From: Flavobacteriaceae bacterium
GTDB lineage: Bacteria; Bacteroidota; Bacteroidia; Flavobacteriales; Flavobacteriaceae
Length of the DNA stretch: 64,000 nucleotides
Direction: 5' to 3'
NCBI GenBank assembly: GCA_018402385.1
Contig: JAGYJA010000007.1
Location: 186,001-250,000 of the forward strand
The notes under the pieces are model-generated. The model was not told where the DNA came from, did not search any database, and saw only the letters and a program-made list of their open reading frames with translations. Below, one piece after another: positions 18,721 to 28,762 of this stretch. Within the stretch, counting starts at the first letter, position 1. Every line of letters begins with the position of its first letter. The position numbers and the translations under genes were made by a program.

Positions 18721-19452
18721 TTATTTAACAACAAATTTTAATGTTGAAGAATTGTTGCCGTCTGAAAATTTAATAAAATAAAGACCGCTATTTAAATTTG
18801 AGGTGTTAATTTTATTAAGCCCTGCTTCTATTTGTCCACTATTGATTAACTGACCGTTTAGAGATAGCATTTCAAAACTTAAATTGTTTAATGATTCAAT
18901 ATTGAGAAAATCTGATGAAATAGTATTTTGGAGTGTTATTCCTAGATTATTCTCATAATCAGTGATACTTAAATTTGGATCAAATCGGTATGTAAAGGAA
19001 ATGGACTCGCCTATTTCATTATCATCACCATCTACCTGGAAAAATTTCCAAACAAAATCCATTGGATAATTATTCCCATCACCATCATTTTCATTAAAAA
19101 ATTTATCAAATTGAGCATTTGTCCCACCTGCAGGAATGGTTACCGGCCCTCCGTTAACTGGATAAACCTGCCCCTCTGCTACATCAAAAATACAAAGTGT
19201 AGCAAAACAAAACTGGTAAGAACTTCCATCTCCATTTGTTATGGACTCTAATTGTATTCTAACAAATATATCATCTGTTTGTGATTCATTATTTATCCAG
19301 AAATATAAAGTTGCATCGGCTGCTGAAGTTGAATTAAATGCACGAATATCACCATCTAAAATTTGTACATCGTCATAATCTGTAACATTGAATTGAGCAT
19401 ATGTAAAGGTTGCTGATAATAAAAGTGCTAAAAGTAAGGATATCTTTTTCAT
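18721..19452 (-). CDS. T9SS cargo protein of unknown function
   Basis: A 243-residue secreted protein. A signal peptide spans residues 1-19 (MKKISLLLALLLSATFTYA). The middle ~140 residues form a beta-rich domain that I do not recognise, with the sequences YQFCFATLCIFDV and GGTNAQFDKFFNENDGDG. The last ~75 residues are a type A T9SS sorting domain ending STLKFVVK. It lies between the two Omp28-like genes, and a strong terminator separates it from the upstream gene, so it may have its own promoter. Confidence 0.75.
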   Translation of the reverse strand: MKKISLLLALLLSATFTYAQFNVTDYDDVQILDGDIRAFNSTSAADATLYFWINNESQTDDIFVRIQLESITNGDGSSYQFCFATLCIFDVAEGQVYPVNGGPVTIPAGGTNAQFDKFFNENDGDGNNYPMDFVWKFFQVDGDDNEIGESISFTYRFDPNLSITDYENNLGITLQNTISSDFLNIESLNNLSFEMLSLNGQLINSGQIEAGLNKINTSNLNSGLYFIKFSDGNNSSTLKFVVK

Positions 19453-19463
19453 AATATATGTTT

Positions 19464-19495
19464 TAAAAAAAAGGGAGGCCGGAAAAGGCCTCCCG
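19464..19495 (-). terminator. Strong intrinsic terminator
   Basis: GGGAGGCC (19473-19480) and GGCCTCCC (19487-19494) form a perfect eight-base-pair GC stem with a six-base loop. On the minus strand a run of eight T follows. It ends the transcript of the Omp28-like T9SS gene (19504-21207). Confidence 0.92.
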
Positions 19496-19503
19496 GGGAA
19501 AAT

Positions 19504-21207
19504 TTATTTAATAATTAATTTTTGGGTTGATTCATTATTACCATCATTCATTTTAACTAAGTATAATCCAGAATTGAGGGCACTTAAATCAATATGACCT
19601 CCGTTTGTTACATTTGAAGCATTGAAAATCAGCTTTCCTGTTATGTCAAAAATCGTTATATCCAGGTTACTTTCGGTTTGTATATTAAGTATTCCGGTTG
19701 TTGGGTTAGGGTAAATTAAAGCAACCAAAGTGTTGTTATCATTAACTCCAAGTGGATTTCCGGTAGTAGAGAAATTTTCAGACTCTCCTGAACCATAATT
19801 TCCATTTGTTGAAAAAATTACCAATCCGTTTGTATCTTGAAGTGTAACCGGACCGCCACCATCTCCAAAAGTATCTATAAGGTTGAATGTATAACAATCA
19901 TCGGTAAGTGTTATAGTTGGCACATTTATAGTTTGATTATTACCATAAGGACCGCCTTGGGTAATGGTTTGTCCTTCACCATTTTTTATATTCCATCTCA
20001 CTTCACTTCCCCAGTTGTCTGTTTGAATTGTTAAATCCAGTTCATAATGACTTTCGACTGCTTCATCAAATTCAAGTGTCATTTCATTATTTGAATTATC
20101 ATCATCATTTGGTAAAGTAACAACTAAAGTATTATTTGCTTGTAAATCAAATTCAATTTCAGGCAATTCAATAGTTTGAGAGGAAACTGAATTGAGCTGC
20201 CCTTCCCATTCATAAGTTTGAGCCGCTCCACCATTAACTGAATATTCAATTGTTAGAGCAGTTGTATTATTTGAACCTATGTTCTGTACTTTAATTGTTG
20301 GAGCTATAACATTATTACATTGATCCATTATTTCACTTATTTCATTGATTCTAATGTCATTAGCATTTGCTAATCCTGTATAAGTTGAAAAGACTCCGTT
20401 TCCACTAACAATATTTTGTTGAGTTTCTGTTATAAAAACAACTAGTTCTAATTCTGCTTCAAAAAAATCAACGGGAACTCCATTGTAATTAGCAGGAATA
20501 GTATAAGTAAAGGTTTCATCTACAAAACTACCAGAAGTTGTTGTATTGATATCAACCCCCCATTGTCCTGTTAATAAATGAACTAACCTGTGCATATGCA
20601 CATAATTATTTCCCATATTACCTCCAGATTGTGGGCCTAAAGTATTGTTTTGTAGTAATGCTACGTTAAGCTTATTAGTTGCCTGAGGACTATTACCAGT
20701 ATAGTAAGCCTCAACATGTACAGTTAATTCTCGGGTATTAATATCAATTTCAGCTTCAACACCCACGTTAACATAAGATGCTTGAGCAATTGTTTCATTT
20801 GAAGAGACGGTCCAAAAACTTCTACTCATTGCAGTGGTTCCTGGAGCTGTCATTTCTCTTCCAGGAAAATTTTGACGGTTTACCGTTCCTGAAGGATAAC
20901 CAAAACCTCCACCTGAATACGATTGATTTACGATGGCGTTGCCAAAAGGCGTTCTGAAATCAGGTTGACCTGCTCCAGGAGTTGAAAATCCACCTTGATG
21001 GATGTTGATAACAAAAAAATCATCAGGGTTATTATCTTTAATCGCATTTGCGATAGCGTGACCTTGAGGACAAAATTGACAGTTAATTCCTGTAAATTCT
21101 TCAAGAATTGCTTTTCTGTTTTCTGGATCTGTACTTACAATTGTTTGGCTAAAAACAGGATAGGCAAAAAAAAGTAATGCAGCTAGTAGTTGTAATTTTT
21201 TTAGCAT
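19504..21207 (-). CDS. Omp28-related thioredoxin-fold protein with T9SS sorting domain
   Basis: A 567-residue exported protein. The signal peptide spans 1-20 (LLFFAYPVFSQ). A thioredoxin-like domain opens immediately with EEFTGINCQFCPQGH, a CxxC pair at Cys43 and Cys46, followed by Omp28-type sequence (VINIHQGGFSTP, FGYPSGTVNR). A beta-rich middle region leads to a type A T9SS C-terminal domain (IYPNPTTGILNI to KLIIK). So this paralogue is a cargo exported to the surface, while the 17405-18703 protein is a lipoprotein. It is divergent from the TlpA-like gene across 189 bases that hold a TATATTTG box on this strand. Confidence 0.82.
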   Translation of the reverse strand: MLKKLQLLAALLFFAYPVFSQTIVSTDPENRKAILEEFTGINCQFCPQGHAIANAIKDNNPDDFFVINIHQGGFSTPGAGQPDFRTPFGNAIVNQSYSGGGFGYPSGTVNRQNFPGREMTAPGTTAMSRSFWTVSSNETIAQASYVNVGVEAEIDINTRELTVHVEAYYTGNSPQATNKLNVALLQNNTLGPQSGGNMGNNYVHMHRLVHLLTGQWGVDINTTTSGSFVDETFTYTIPANYNGVPVDFFEAELELVVFITETQQNIVSGNGVFSTYTGLANANDIRINEISEIMDQCNNVIAPTIKVQNIGSNNTTALTIEYSVNGGAAQTYEWEGQLNSVSSQTIELPEIEFDLQANNTLVVTLPNDDDNSNNEMTLEFDEAVESHYELDLTIQTDNWGSEVRWNIKNGEGQTITQGGPYGNNQTINVPTITLTDDCYTFNLIDTFGDGGGPVTLQDTNGLVIFSTNGNYGSGESENFSTTGNPLGVNDNNTLVALIYPNPTTGILNIQTESNLDITIFDITGKLIFNASNVTNGGHIDLSALNSGLYLVKMNDGNNESTQKLIIK

Positions 21208-21245
21208 GATATTTGTTTTGAGTTATAATAGTTGTTAATATTTTC

Positions 21246-21253
21246 CAAATATA
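21246..21253 (-). promoter_or_regulatory. -7 box for the Omp28-like T9SS gene
   Basis: On the minus strand this reads TATATTTG, a full match to the Bacteroidota -7 consensus TAnnTTTG, 39-46 bases upstream of the ATG at 21207. No clear -33 TTG lies at the right distance. Confidence 0.4.
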
Positions 21254-21396
21254 AATAATTATTGATAATTTAATGAATATTTAACACCATAGATTTGAGA
21301 AATACTGATTTACATTTAAAATAAATTTTGATTTTACTTAAATTTTAAATTTTATATTGTTAATATTGTCCTTCAATTTTAATACATTTTTGAATT

Positions 21397-21879
21397 ATGA
21401 AAGTTATTTTTTCACTTATTTCGTCATTGTTTTTTCTGATTACTTTTGCTCAAAGTGAGCTTCCTGATATGACCCTCAAAAGCCTTGATGGAACAGATGT
21501 AAACATTCAGGATATTTCTAAAAACGATCAAATTGTAATCGTTTCACTTTGGGCGACCTGGTGTGTCCCCTGTATTAATGAACTCGACGCTATTAGTGAA
21601 GTCTGGGAACAATGGAAAGATGAAACCAATGTAAAACTCTATGCAATTTCTGTTGATGATGCAAGAAGCGTTAGAAGAGTGAGACCAATGATTAATGGAA
21701 AGAGCTGGGATTATGAATTTTTACTTGACACAAATAATGATTTGAGGAGAATTCTTGGTGCAGCTACAGTCCCACTAACAATGGTTGTTAAAAACAACCA
21801 AATTATTTACAGACATTCAGGCTATACTCCCGGTGCTGAAGATGAATTGTATGAAAAAGTCGTTAATAATTCCAAATAA
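21397..21879 (+). CDS. TlpA-like periplasmic thiol-disulfide oxidoreductase
   Basis: A 160-residue exported thioredoxin-fold protein. The signal peptide spans residues 1-18 (MKVIFSLISSLFFLITFA). The active site is SLWATWCVPCINEL with Cys56 and Cys59, and the cis-proline region is AATVPLTMVV. It would act in the periplasm as a disulfide reductase or exchanger. It is followed after 29 bases by the DUF6029 gene and is divergent from two Omp28-like proteins that also carry CxxC motifs, which makes these its most obvious partners. Confidence 0.9.
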   Translation: MKVIFSLISSLFFLITFAQSELPDMTLKSLDGTDVNIQDISKNDQIVIVSLWATWCVPCINELDAISEVWEQWKDETNVKLYAISVDDARSVRRVRPMINGKSWDYEFLLDTNNDLRRILGAATVPLTMVVKNNQIIYRHSGYTPGAEDELYEKVVNNSK

Positions 21880-21908
21880 ACCCTCACAAACTAACTAAAA
21901 AACTTACT

Positions 21909-23561
21909 ATGAAAAACACACTGGTGGCAATTTTTTGCTTATGCTCCACTTGGTCTATAATTTCTCAAGATTCCGGAATTTTTTATGGCGGATTTGAATC
22001 AAACTCACAATGGCTTCAAGATGATGAAGGTATAAATATCCTTGCTCCCGAAGAACGTTTTCGTGCCAACAATTACTTAACTTTAAACTATAATTTAGGA
22101 AAATTTACTGCAGGTATTCAATATGAGTCCTATCTGCCTGTTCCTTTGTTAGGTTATGCACCAAATCTTGAAGGAAATGGAATAGGATCTTATTACCTAA
22201 ATTTCAAACATGAATCCCTCGATATCACAGCAGGGTATCTATATGAGCAATTTGGCAGTGGTTTGATATTAAGATTTTGGGAGGATAGACAACTGGGTTT
22301 AAACAATGCTCTTAAAGGTGTGAGAGTTAAATTTTCGCCCACAGATTATTTACACCTTACAGGGCTTTATGGTGAGCAACGCAATGGTTTTGAAACTTCT
22401 GCAGGAGTAACTCAGGGAGTTGATGCCATTTTAGACTTAGGTCAAGTCCTAGAGGTTGATGATTTATTTTTAGACTTAGGAGGGAGTTATGTAGCAAGAT
22501 ATCAAGATAATCTTGGAAGTTTTAACATACCTTCTGCTATTAATGCTTATTCTGGAAGGTTTGATTTGTTATATAAAAGTTTTACAGCTGGTTTTGAAGC
22601 CATTCACAAAGAACCAGACGTATTAGTGAATGAAGGCCTGATTACAAACAATGAAGAATTATATAAAGGGTCAGCTGTTTTATTAAATCTTGGCTATTCC
22701 CAAAGAGGTCTTGGAATTAATGCTGCTCTGAGACGTTTAGAAAACTTCAGTTTTTATGCTGACCGTTTTGCTGAAGGCAATGAGTTCAATCAAGAATTAA
22801 TTAATTACGTTCCCGGACTCACAAAGCAACATGACTATCAACTAACAAATATTTATGTTTACAACCCACAGGCTCGTTTGCTAATTTCAGACACACAAGT
22901 GCAAGCCGGTGAAATGGGAGCTCAAATTGACGGGTTTTATACCTTTGATAAAGACACACCTCTTGGCGGAAAATATGGAACAAAGCTAAGTATGAATTTT
23001 GCCTATTGGGCAGGACTTGATGCTGTTTATGATGTGGAAAACAATGGATATAAATCAGAGTTTATCGGGATGGATGGTGATCGATACTTTAGAGAATTTT
23101 CTACTGAAATCAGAAAAAGATGGACAGAAAATTTAAGTGGTATTTACACTTACACAAACGTCATTATTGACAAAGGAATTACAGATGGCAGCCCGCTGGC
23201 CATTGATGATATACTCGCAAATATTGCGGTTCTTGAACACACATACCGCCTTGGTGGAGGAAAAGCATTGCGCTTTGAATTACAACACTTATGGTCAGAT
23301 GATGACCGAAAAAATTGGGCTGCAACATTACTTGAATACAACTTCTCTCCGCGTCTGGGAGTCTATGTAACTGATTCATGGAATTATGGTGGTGAGGATG
23401 AAATTCACTATTACAATGTGGGTGGAAGCTACACAAAAGGCAGAACCAGACTCGCTTTGAATTATGGGCGTCAACGCGGTGGATTAATATGTGTGGGAGG
23501 TGTTTGTAGACTTGTTCCCGAAAATACAGGATTCTCAATGAATATAGCTGTATCCTTTTAA
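21909..23561 (+). CDS. DUF6029 family outer-membrane beta-barrel protein
   Basis: A 550-residue protein with a signal peptide (residues 1-19, ending IISQ) and alternating aromatic/polar strands through its length (LNYNLGKFTAGIQYESYL, YLNFKHESLDITAGYLYEQF) that end in a final Phe, typical of outer-membrane barrels. It matches the DUF6029 family. A CVGGVCRLV segment close to the C-terminus gives one CxxxxC pair, notable beside a thiol-disulfide oxidoreductase. The function is unknown. It is probably co-transcribed with the TlpA-like gene. Confidence 0.8.
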   Translation: MKNTLVAIFCLCSTWSIISQDSGIFYGGFESNSQWLQDDEGINILAPEERFRANNYLTLNYNLGKFTAGIQYESYLPVPLLGYAPNLEGNGIGSYYLNFKHESLDITAGYLYEQFGSGLILRFWEDRQLGLNNALKGVRVKFSPTDYLHLTGLYGEQRNGFETSAGVTQGVDAILDLGQVLEVDDLFLDLGGSYVARYQDNLGSFNIPSAINAYSGRFDLLYKSFTAGFEAIHKEPDVLVNEGLITNNEELYKGSAVLLNLGYSQRGLGINAALRRLENFSFYADRFAEGNEFNQELINYVPGLTKQHDYQLTNIYVYNPQARLLISDTQVQAGEMGAQIDGFYTFDKDTPLGGKYGTKLSMNFAYWAGLDAVYDVENNGYKSEFIGMDGDRYFREFSTEIRKRWTENLSGIYTYTNVIIDKGITDGSPLAIDDILANIAVLEHTYRLGGGKALRFELQHLWSDDDRKNWAATLLEYNFSPRLGVYVTDSWNYGGEDEIHYYNVGGSYTKGRTRLALNYGRQRGGLICVGGVCRLVPENTGFSMNIAVSF

Positions 23562-23583
23562 CATAAACAATACAATATTTATG

Positions 23584-23618
23584 AATGTCTGGTTCTTTGA
23601 GCCAGACATTTTTTTTTA
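23584..23618 (+). terminator. Intrinsic terminator after the DUF6029 gene
   Basis: AATGTCTGG (23584-23592) pairs perfectly with CCAGACATT (23602-23610), and a run of eight further T follows. Confidence 0.92.
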
Positions 23619-23678
23619 AATTAATTCAAGTTTGAGTTTATATTCTTATATTCGGATATCAAAAAAAATCTTCATTCT

Positions 23679-25958
23679 ATGAAAAAGCTTTACTTTCTCT
23701 TCGTTTTCCTTTTCCCTCTTTTTATTTCAGCCCAAAGCTTACAAACCGATTTTTTCAATTCTTTGGATAAATCACAAATAAGTTCTGGTATTCTATATGA
23801 CCGTGTCTATGAAATTGCAAACTTAACTTCAGAAAATACTGCTGCCACCGGAAACAGAATATCACAAGCACTTTCTGAACTTTCCAGGTCAGATTTCCTG
23901 AACAGGTTTCCTGAATATGAAGTGATTAAAAATATTAAAAAGCAAGCCTTTATTAATAATCAAATACCTGTAAGTATTGTAATTTCAGAATTACAAAAAA
24001 TTAATTCTTCAGCTTATGAAGAGGGTTTTATAACTTCCGTTGCTAACGGAAATCTTCATTTAAACCAACCGCTTGAAGAACATCATTTTGACAGTTTTAT
24101 GGTTCATCTAGCGGCTCCATTGGTTGAAAATCATAAAGGACTCAACGTTACTTTCAGCTTTCCCGAAAACTTAATCTTCAATACAACAGAATTTGAAATC
24201 CAAAACATACTGGTCGATTTTGACAATAATGGCTTTGAAAACCTTATTCCAAATCAAACTAAAACCATACAATTCAACTCTGAAGGAGTCAAAAACATAA
24301 AATTTAAAGTTACTCTAGAAAACAATGAAGAAATTTTATTGCATTCTTCTATTCATATAACAAAAAGCACCGCAGACTATAACACTCGCAATGCTGGTGC
24401 AATTCAACCCATTGAATCATCAATTCCTTATCAAGGTTTTGGCGAAAGCCAAGCTTACAACGGTATTGGTGAATATCAGGTTTTTGTTGATAATGTAGAT
24501 GGCATCCTTGACAAACCCATTATTATAATCGATGGTTTTGACCCGGGCGACACCCGTGATATTAATTCAGTCTATCAATTAATGAACTTTAACAATGGTA
24601 CAGAAAACCTGGCTGATGAAGCAAGAGATTTGGGTTATGATGTTGTTATCTTAAACTTCCCTGTTTACACCAGAAACGGAAACGAAATTATAGACGGCGG
24701 TGCTGACTTTATCCAAAGAAATGCTTTTGTTCTTGTTGAACTCATTAACGAGATAAACGCTCAAAAAGTAGGTGATGAAGAACTGGTCATCATTGGCCCA
24801 AGCATGGGAGGGCTTATCTCAAGATATGCACTTGCATATATGGAACAAAACAGCCTTGAACACGACACCCGCTTATGGTTATCTTTTGACTCGCCTCATC
24901 TTGGTGCTAATGTTCCAATAGGTTTTCAGCATTTGTTAAACTACATTGCTTATGGACCACTGGGAGATGTCACGTTTCAGGACTTGGTTGATGGGCTTTT
25001 ACGCAGCCCGGCTGCCAGTCAAATGTTATTAGACCATGTTGACGGTCATTTATTACCTGGTGACCCGGTGGAATTTGATCCCACAATCGTTTTGCCCACT
25101 GGTGCTCCCAACTTTAGAACTGATTTTCAAAATGAACTTGATGCTTTAGGATATCCTCAAGATACCAGAAACATTGCTATTTCAAACGGCAGCGGTGCTA
25201 GCGAGACAACAGGCACACCAGGTATGAACGTAATTGACTGGACTTTTTATCCTGATGGCCCTGGAGGCAGCACACGTGCTCTCATAGAATTGTTTTTTAC
25301 ACCACCGGCATCACAAACCATAAGTGTTAGCAGAATAAGAAGTCAAATTCAAATTGTAGTTTGGATAACCGTTGATGAAAGTGAAGCTTTTGCTATGTCT
25401 CCTGCCTCTTCTGCTGGTCTTGATAGTGCACCGGGTGGGCAATTTGATATAGCAGGTCTGGCAGCAGGTGCAGGAAACAACCCTATTTTGATTGAGTTTT
25501 TAGACAACCTCAACATCGATGCATTTGATTTCATACCCACATTGAGTTCGCTGGCAATCACCTCCACAACAAATTGGTATGCCGCTGTAAGCGAAAGTGA
25601 CATCGATGTGTTTGATGCCTTTTACATTCCTGAAAGCAATGAACAACACATCACACTTACTCAGGAAAACGTAGATTTCGCAAGAGATGAAATCTTTCTG
25701 GACCCCTTATCAACTGAAAATTTTGATTTCGAAAATTTAGCTCTTGAAAATAACCCTATCAAGGAAAACATAGTTTTACTGGGATCTATAGAAAATGCCG
25801 AACTTCAAATTTTTGACCTTAAAGGAAAACTAATTTATGAGGAAAACAGAAATTTGGAAAACAGAACAATTATCCCAATCAATATAAGCAGTGGATTGTA
25901 TATCCTTTCAGTTTCAAACGAAAGTAGGCATCAAAAAATTAAATTTGTAGTGCGATAA
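23679..25958 (+). CDS. T9SS-exported alpha/beta-hydrolase (lipase-like)
   Basis: A 759-residue secreted protein. The signal peptide spans 1-18 (LFPLFISAQ). Residues ~20-250 form an unassigned N-terminal region. An alpha/beta-hydrolase domain starts near 278 (IIIIDGFDPGDTRD), with the nucleophile elbow GPSMGG giving Ser375 and then SFDSPHLGANVP, as in triacylglycerol lipases. The C-terminal ~75 residues form a T9SS type A-like sorting domain ending KIKFVVR. It likely hydrolyses an ester outside the cell; the substrate is not predictable. It stands alone between terminators. Confidence 0.82.
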   Translation: MKKLYFLFVFLFPLFISAQSLQTDFFNSLDKSQISSGILYDRVYEIANLTSENTAATGNRISQALSELSRSDFLNRFPEYEVIKNIKKQAFINNQIPVSIVISELQKINSSAYEEGFITSVANGNLHLNQPLEEHHFDSFMVHLAAPLVENHKGLNVTFSFPENLIFNTTEFEIQNILVDFDNNGFENLIPNQTKTIQFNSEGVKNIKFKVTLENNEEILLHSSIHITKSTADYNTRNAGAIQPIESSIPYQGFGESQAYNGIGEYQVFVDNVDGILDKPIIIIDGFDPGDTRDINSVYQLMNFNNGTENLADEARDLGYDVVILNFPVYTRNGNEIIDGGADFIQRNAFVLVELINEINAQKVGDEELVIIGPSMGGLISRYALAYMEQNSLEHDTRLWLSFDSPHLGANVPIGFQHLLNYIAYGPLGDVTFQDLVDGLLRSPAASQMLLDHVDGHLLPGDPVEFDPTIVLPTGAPNFRTDFQNELDALGYPQDTRNIAISNGSGASETTGTPGMNVIDWTFYPDGPGGSTRALIELFFTPPASQTISVSRIRSQIQIVVWITVDESEAFAMSPASSAGLDSAPGGQFDIAGLAAGAGNNPILIEFLDNLNIDAFDFIPTLSSLAITSTTNWYAAVSESDIDVFDAFYIPESNEQHITLTQENVDFARDEIFLDPLSTENFDFENLALENNPIKENIVLLGSIENAELQIFDLKGKLIYEENRNLENRTIIPINISSGLYILSVSNESRHQKIKFVVR

Positions 25959-25978
25959 GCTCCCGTCAATTAAAATAA

Positions 25979-26006
25979 AAAAGCCCGAATTTTCGGGCTT
26001 TTTTAC
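25979..26006. terminator. Bidirectional intrinsic terminator
   Basis: AAGCCCGAA (25981-25989) pairs perfectly with TTCGGGCTT (25992-26000) around a two-base gap, flanked by A-rich and T-rich runs. It serves the convergent lipase-like gene and valS. Confidence 0.9.
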
Positions 26007-28637
26007 TTATTGTAATCCGGCTATACTTTCTTTTAAGGTATTGATTTTTGCAAGCGCATCAGCTTCTTTTTGTCTTTCAGAAGCAATAACAGCTTCTGGG
26101 GCATTGTTTACAAAACGTTCATTAGCCAATTTGCTTTGAACAGATTTTAAAAAGCCTTCCGTATATTTAAGCTCTGCTTGCAACTTTTCAATTTCTTCTT
26201 CTACATTAATAGCGCCAGCAACAGGAATAAAATATTCATTTGATTTTACTCTAAAACTTAAGGAACCTTCTACCTTATCTTCAACATAACTAAGAGTTTT
26301 GATGTTTCCCATTTTCTCTATGATGGCATCCAGATTTTTTGTAAAACCCTCAGTATTCAGAATCGCTAAGTCAATAGTCTCTTTAAATGATATGTTTTTC
26401 TCTTTCCTGATGGTTCTTATTCCTGAAATAACTTCAGCGGCAAAGTCAAAATCTGAAATTAAATTGTCATCAAAAGGTTTCATCACAGGCCAGTGGTTAA
26501 TGATGAGAGCGTCTTTAGGGCTTCGGTCTGAAATGTTCTGCCAAATTTCTTCAGTTAAAAAAGGCATAAAAGGATGCAACAAACGCAGATTATTTTCCAG
26601 TGCATCAATAATGGAATTGTATGTTTTTTTATCAATGGGTTGACCATAAGCCGGTTTTACCATTTCCAATAACCAGGAGCAAAAATCGTCCCACACAAGC
26701 TTATAAATTGCCATTAAGGCATCACTTATTCTGTACTTGCTGAAGTGATCTTCAATTTCGATAAGGGTATTTTGCAATTTTGCATTGTACCAAGCAAGTG
26801 CTTTTTCTGTATAATCCGGTTGAGGTATTTCTGCTATTTCCCAACCTTTTACAAGTCTGAAAGCATTCCAAATTTTATTTGCAAAACCTTTACCCTGATT
26901 ACACAATTGTTCGTCAAAGAGGAGGTCATTTCCGGCAGCTGCGCTTAATAGAAGTCCGACACGCACGCCGTCTGCTCCATATTGATCAATCAAACCGAGT
27001 GCATCTGGCGAATTACCCAAAGATTTTGACATTTTACGACGTTGCTTGTCTCTAACCAATCCGGTTAAATACACATTTTCAAAAGGGCGTTTTCCGGTAT
27101 ATTCATAACCCGCGATTATCATTCTAGCGACCCAGAAAAATAAAATATCTGGGCCAGTTACCAAATCGTTTGTGGGGTAATAATATTTGAATTCTTCATT
27201 TTCGGGGTCTAAAATCCCTCCAAAAACACTCATTGGCCACAACCAGGAGGAAAACCAGGTATCTAATGCATCGGGGTCTTGATTTAGATCTGAAATTGCT
27301 AATTTTTCATTTCCGGATTTTTTTTGCGCAAGCGAGAGGGCTTCTTCTTTGGTTTCTGCCACCACAAAATCTTCTTTTCCGTCACCAAAATAAAAGGCAG
27401 GTATTTGTTGACCCCACCACAATTGTCGAGAAATATTCCAATCGCGAATGTTTTCCATCCAATGGCGGTAAGTATTGTTGAATTTTTTAGGGAAAAGTTT
27501 GACTTCTTCGGTTTCTAGCACTGCCTTGATTGCTGGCTTTACCAGCTCCTCCATATTCAAAAACCATTGATCACTCAAACGGGGTTCAATAACTGCTTTG
27601 GTGCGTTCACTGGTGCCCACCTTGTTCACATAATCCTCCACTTTTAAAAGGTGTCCTTTTTGTTTGAGTTCCTCTGCAATTTCCTTTCTCACTTCAAAAC
27701 GGTCCTTACCTTCAAAATGCAAACCAAAAGAGTTTAAGGTTCCATTTGGATTGAGAATATCAATAATTTCAAGCTGGTGTTTGTCACCCAGATTTTTATC
27801 GTTTTCATCGTGAGCGGGCGTTACTTTTAAACAGCCTGTTCCAAACTCCATATCTACATACTCATCTTCGATAACAGGAATCACCCGGTTTGCAATGGGA
27901 ACAATGGCTTTTTTCCCTTTAAGGTGAGCATAACGCTCATCATTGGGGTTGATGCAAATTGCAGTATCGCCTAAAATGGTTTCGGGACGGGTTGTCGCAA
28001 TGGTTAAACTATCATTACTCCCTTCAATTTTATATTTTATAAAGTATAGTTTTCCTTGTTGTTCTTCAAAAATAACCTCCTCATCAGAGAGTGTTGTTTG
28101 GGCTTCGGGGTCCCAGTTGACCATTCTAAAGCCACGGTAAATCAACCCTTTGTTATACAAATCCACAAACGATTTGATTACGGAGGCTGACATGTCGTCA
28201 TCCAGAGTAAACTTAGTGCGGTCCCAGTCACAAGAGCACCCCAGTTTTTTGAGTTGTTCAAGGATGATTCCACCGTGTTTGTCAGTCCATTCCCAGGCGT
28301 GCTTGAGAAATTCATCACGGGTTAAATCGGTTTTATTAATGCCTTCTTCTTTAAGTTTGGCAACAACTTTGGCTTCTGTAGCAATCGAAGCGTGGTCTGT
28401 TCCCGGAACCCAACAGGCGTTAAATCCTTGCAAACGAGCTCTTCTTATTAAAACATCCTGTATGGTATTGTTGAGCATATGACCCATGTGTAATACCCCG
28501 GTGACATTGGGTGGGGGGATTACTATCGTGTAAGGTGTTTTCTCATTGGGTTGTGAATGAAAATAATTGTTTTCCATCCAGTAGCCATACCATTTATCCT
28601 CAACGGTTTTTGCATCATAATTTGAAGAGATACTCAT
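26007..28637 (-). CDS. valS: Valine--tRNA ligase
   Basis: An 876-residue class I aminoacyl-tRNA synthetase that charges tRNA(Val). The HIGH-type motif is [16 protein letters not shown] near the N-terminus, and the KMSKS motif appears as [13 protein letters not shown]. The editing domain lies between them ([17 protein letters not shown]). A C-terminal coiled coil (about the last 70 residues, [15 protein letters not shown]) is the usual ValRS arm. Length is normal. A TACTTTTG box lies 29-36 bases upstream of the ATG. Confidence 0.98.
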   Translation of the reverse strand: MSISSNYDAKTVEDKWYGYWMENNYFHSQPNEKTPYTIVIPPPNVTGVLHMGHMLNNTIQDVLIRRARLQGFNACWVPGTDHASIATEAKVVAKLKEEGINKTDLTRDEFLKHAWEWTDKHGGIILEQLKKLGCSCDWDRTKFTLDDDMSASVIKSFVDLYNKGLIYRGFRMVNWDPEAQTTLSDEEVIFEEQQGKLYFIKYKIEGSNDSLTIATTRPETILGDTAICINPNDERYAHLKGKKAIVPIANRVIPVIEDEYVDMEFGTGCLKVTPAHDENDKNLGDKHQLEIIDILNPNGTLNSFGLHFEGKDRFEVRKEIAEELKQKGHLLKVEDYVNKVGTSERTKAVIEPRLSDQWFLNMEELVKPAIKAVLETEEVKLFPKKFNNTYRHWMENIRDWNISRQLWWGQQIPAFYFGDGKEDFVVAETKEEALSLAQKKSGNEKLAISDLNQDPDALDTWFSSWLWPMSVFGGILDPENEEFKYYYPTNDLVTGPDILFFWVARMIIAGYEYTGKRPFENVYLTGLVRDKQRRKMSKSLGNSPDALGLIDQYGADGVRVGLLLSAAAGNDLLFDEQLCNQGKGFANKIWNAFRLVKGWEIAEIPQPDYTEKALAWYNAKLQNTLIEIEDHFSKYRISDALMAIYKLVWDDFCSWLLEMVKPAYGQPIDKKTYNSIIDALENNLRLLHPFMPFLTEEIWQNISDRSPKDALIINHWPVMKPFDDNLISDFDFAAEVISGIRTIRKEKNISFKETIDLAILNTEGFTKNLDAIIEKMGNIKTLSYVEDKVEGSLSFRVKSNEYFIPVAGAINVEEEIEKLQAELKYTEGFLKSVQSKLANERFVNNAPEAVIASERQKEADALAKINTLKESIAGLQ

Positions 28638-28665
28638 TATTTGGTCTGATTTTTGAAATAGTATG

Positions 28666-28673
28666 CAAAAGTA
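28666..28673 (-). promoter_or_regulatory. -7 box for valS
   Basis: On the minus strand this reads TACTTTTG followed by CA, a full match to TAnnTTTG, 29-36 bases upstream of the valS start. Confidence 0.5.
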
Positions 28674-28762
28674 GTTATAACTTCAAGATTATAAAAGTGA
28701 ATAACTTAATTTGCTTGAAGTTTAAAAAGTAATTACATTAGCAACTCTAAAACTTAGAAATT

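Noticed and set aside
23179-23538. Open frame of 119 codons on the minus strand inside the DUF6029 gene
   Set aside because: It is antisense to a continuous beta-barrel gene with a signal peptide; the His/Pro-rich translation has no support.
28638-28762. Leader upstream of valS examined for a T-box or other riboswitch
   Set aside because: The leader is too short, has no T-box sequence, and T-box control is not typical of Bacteroidota.
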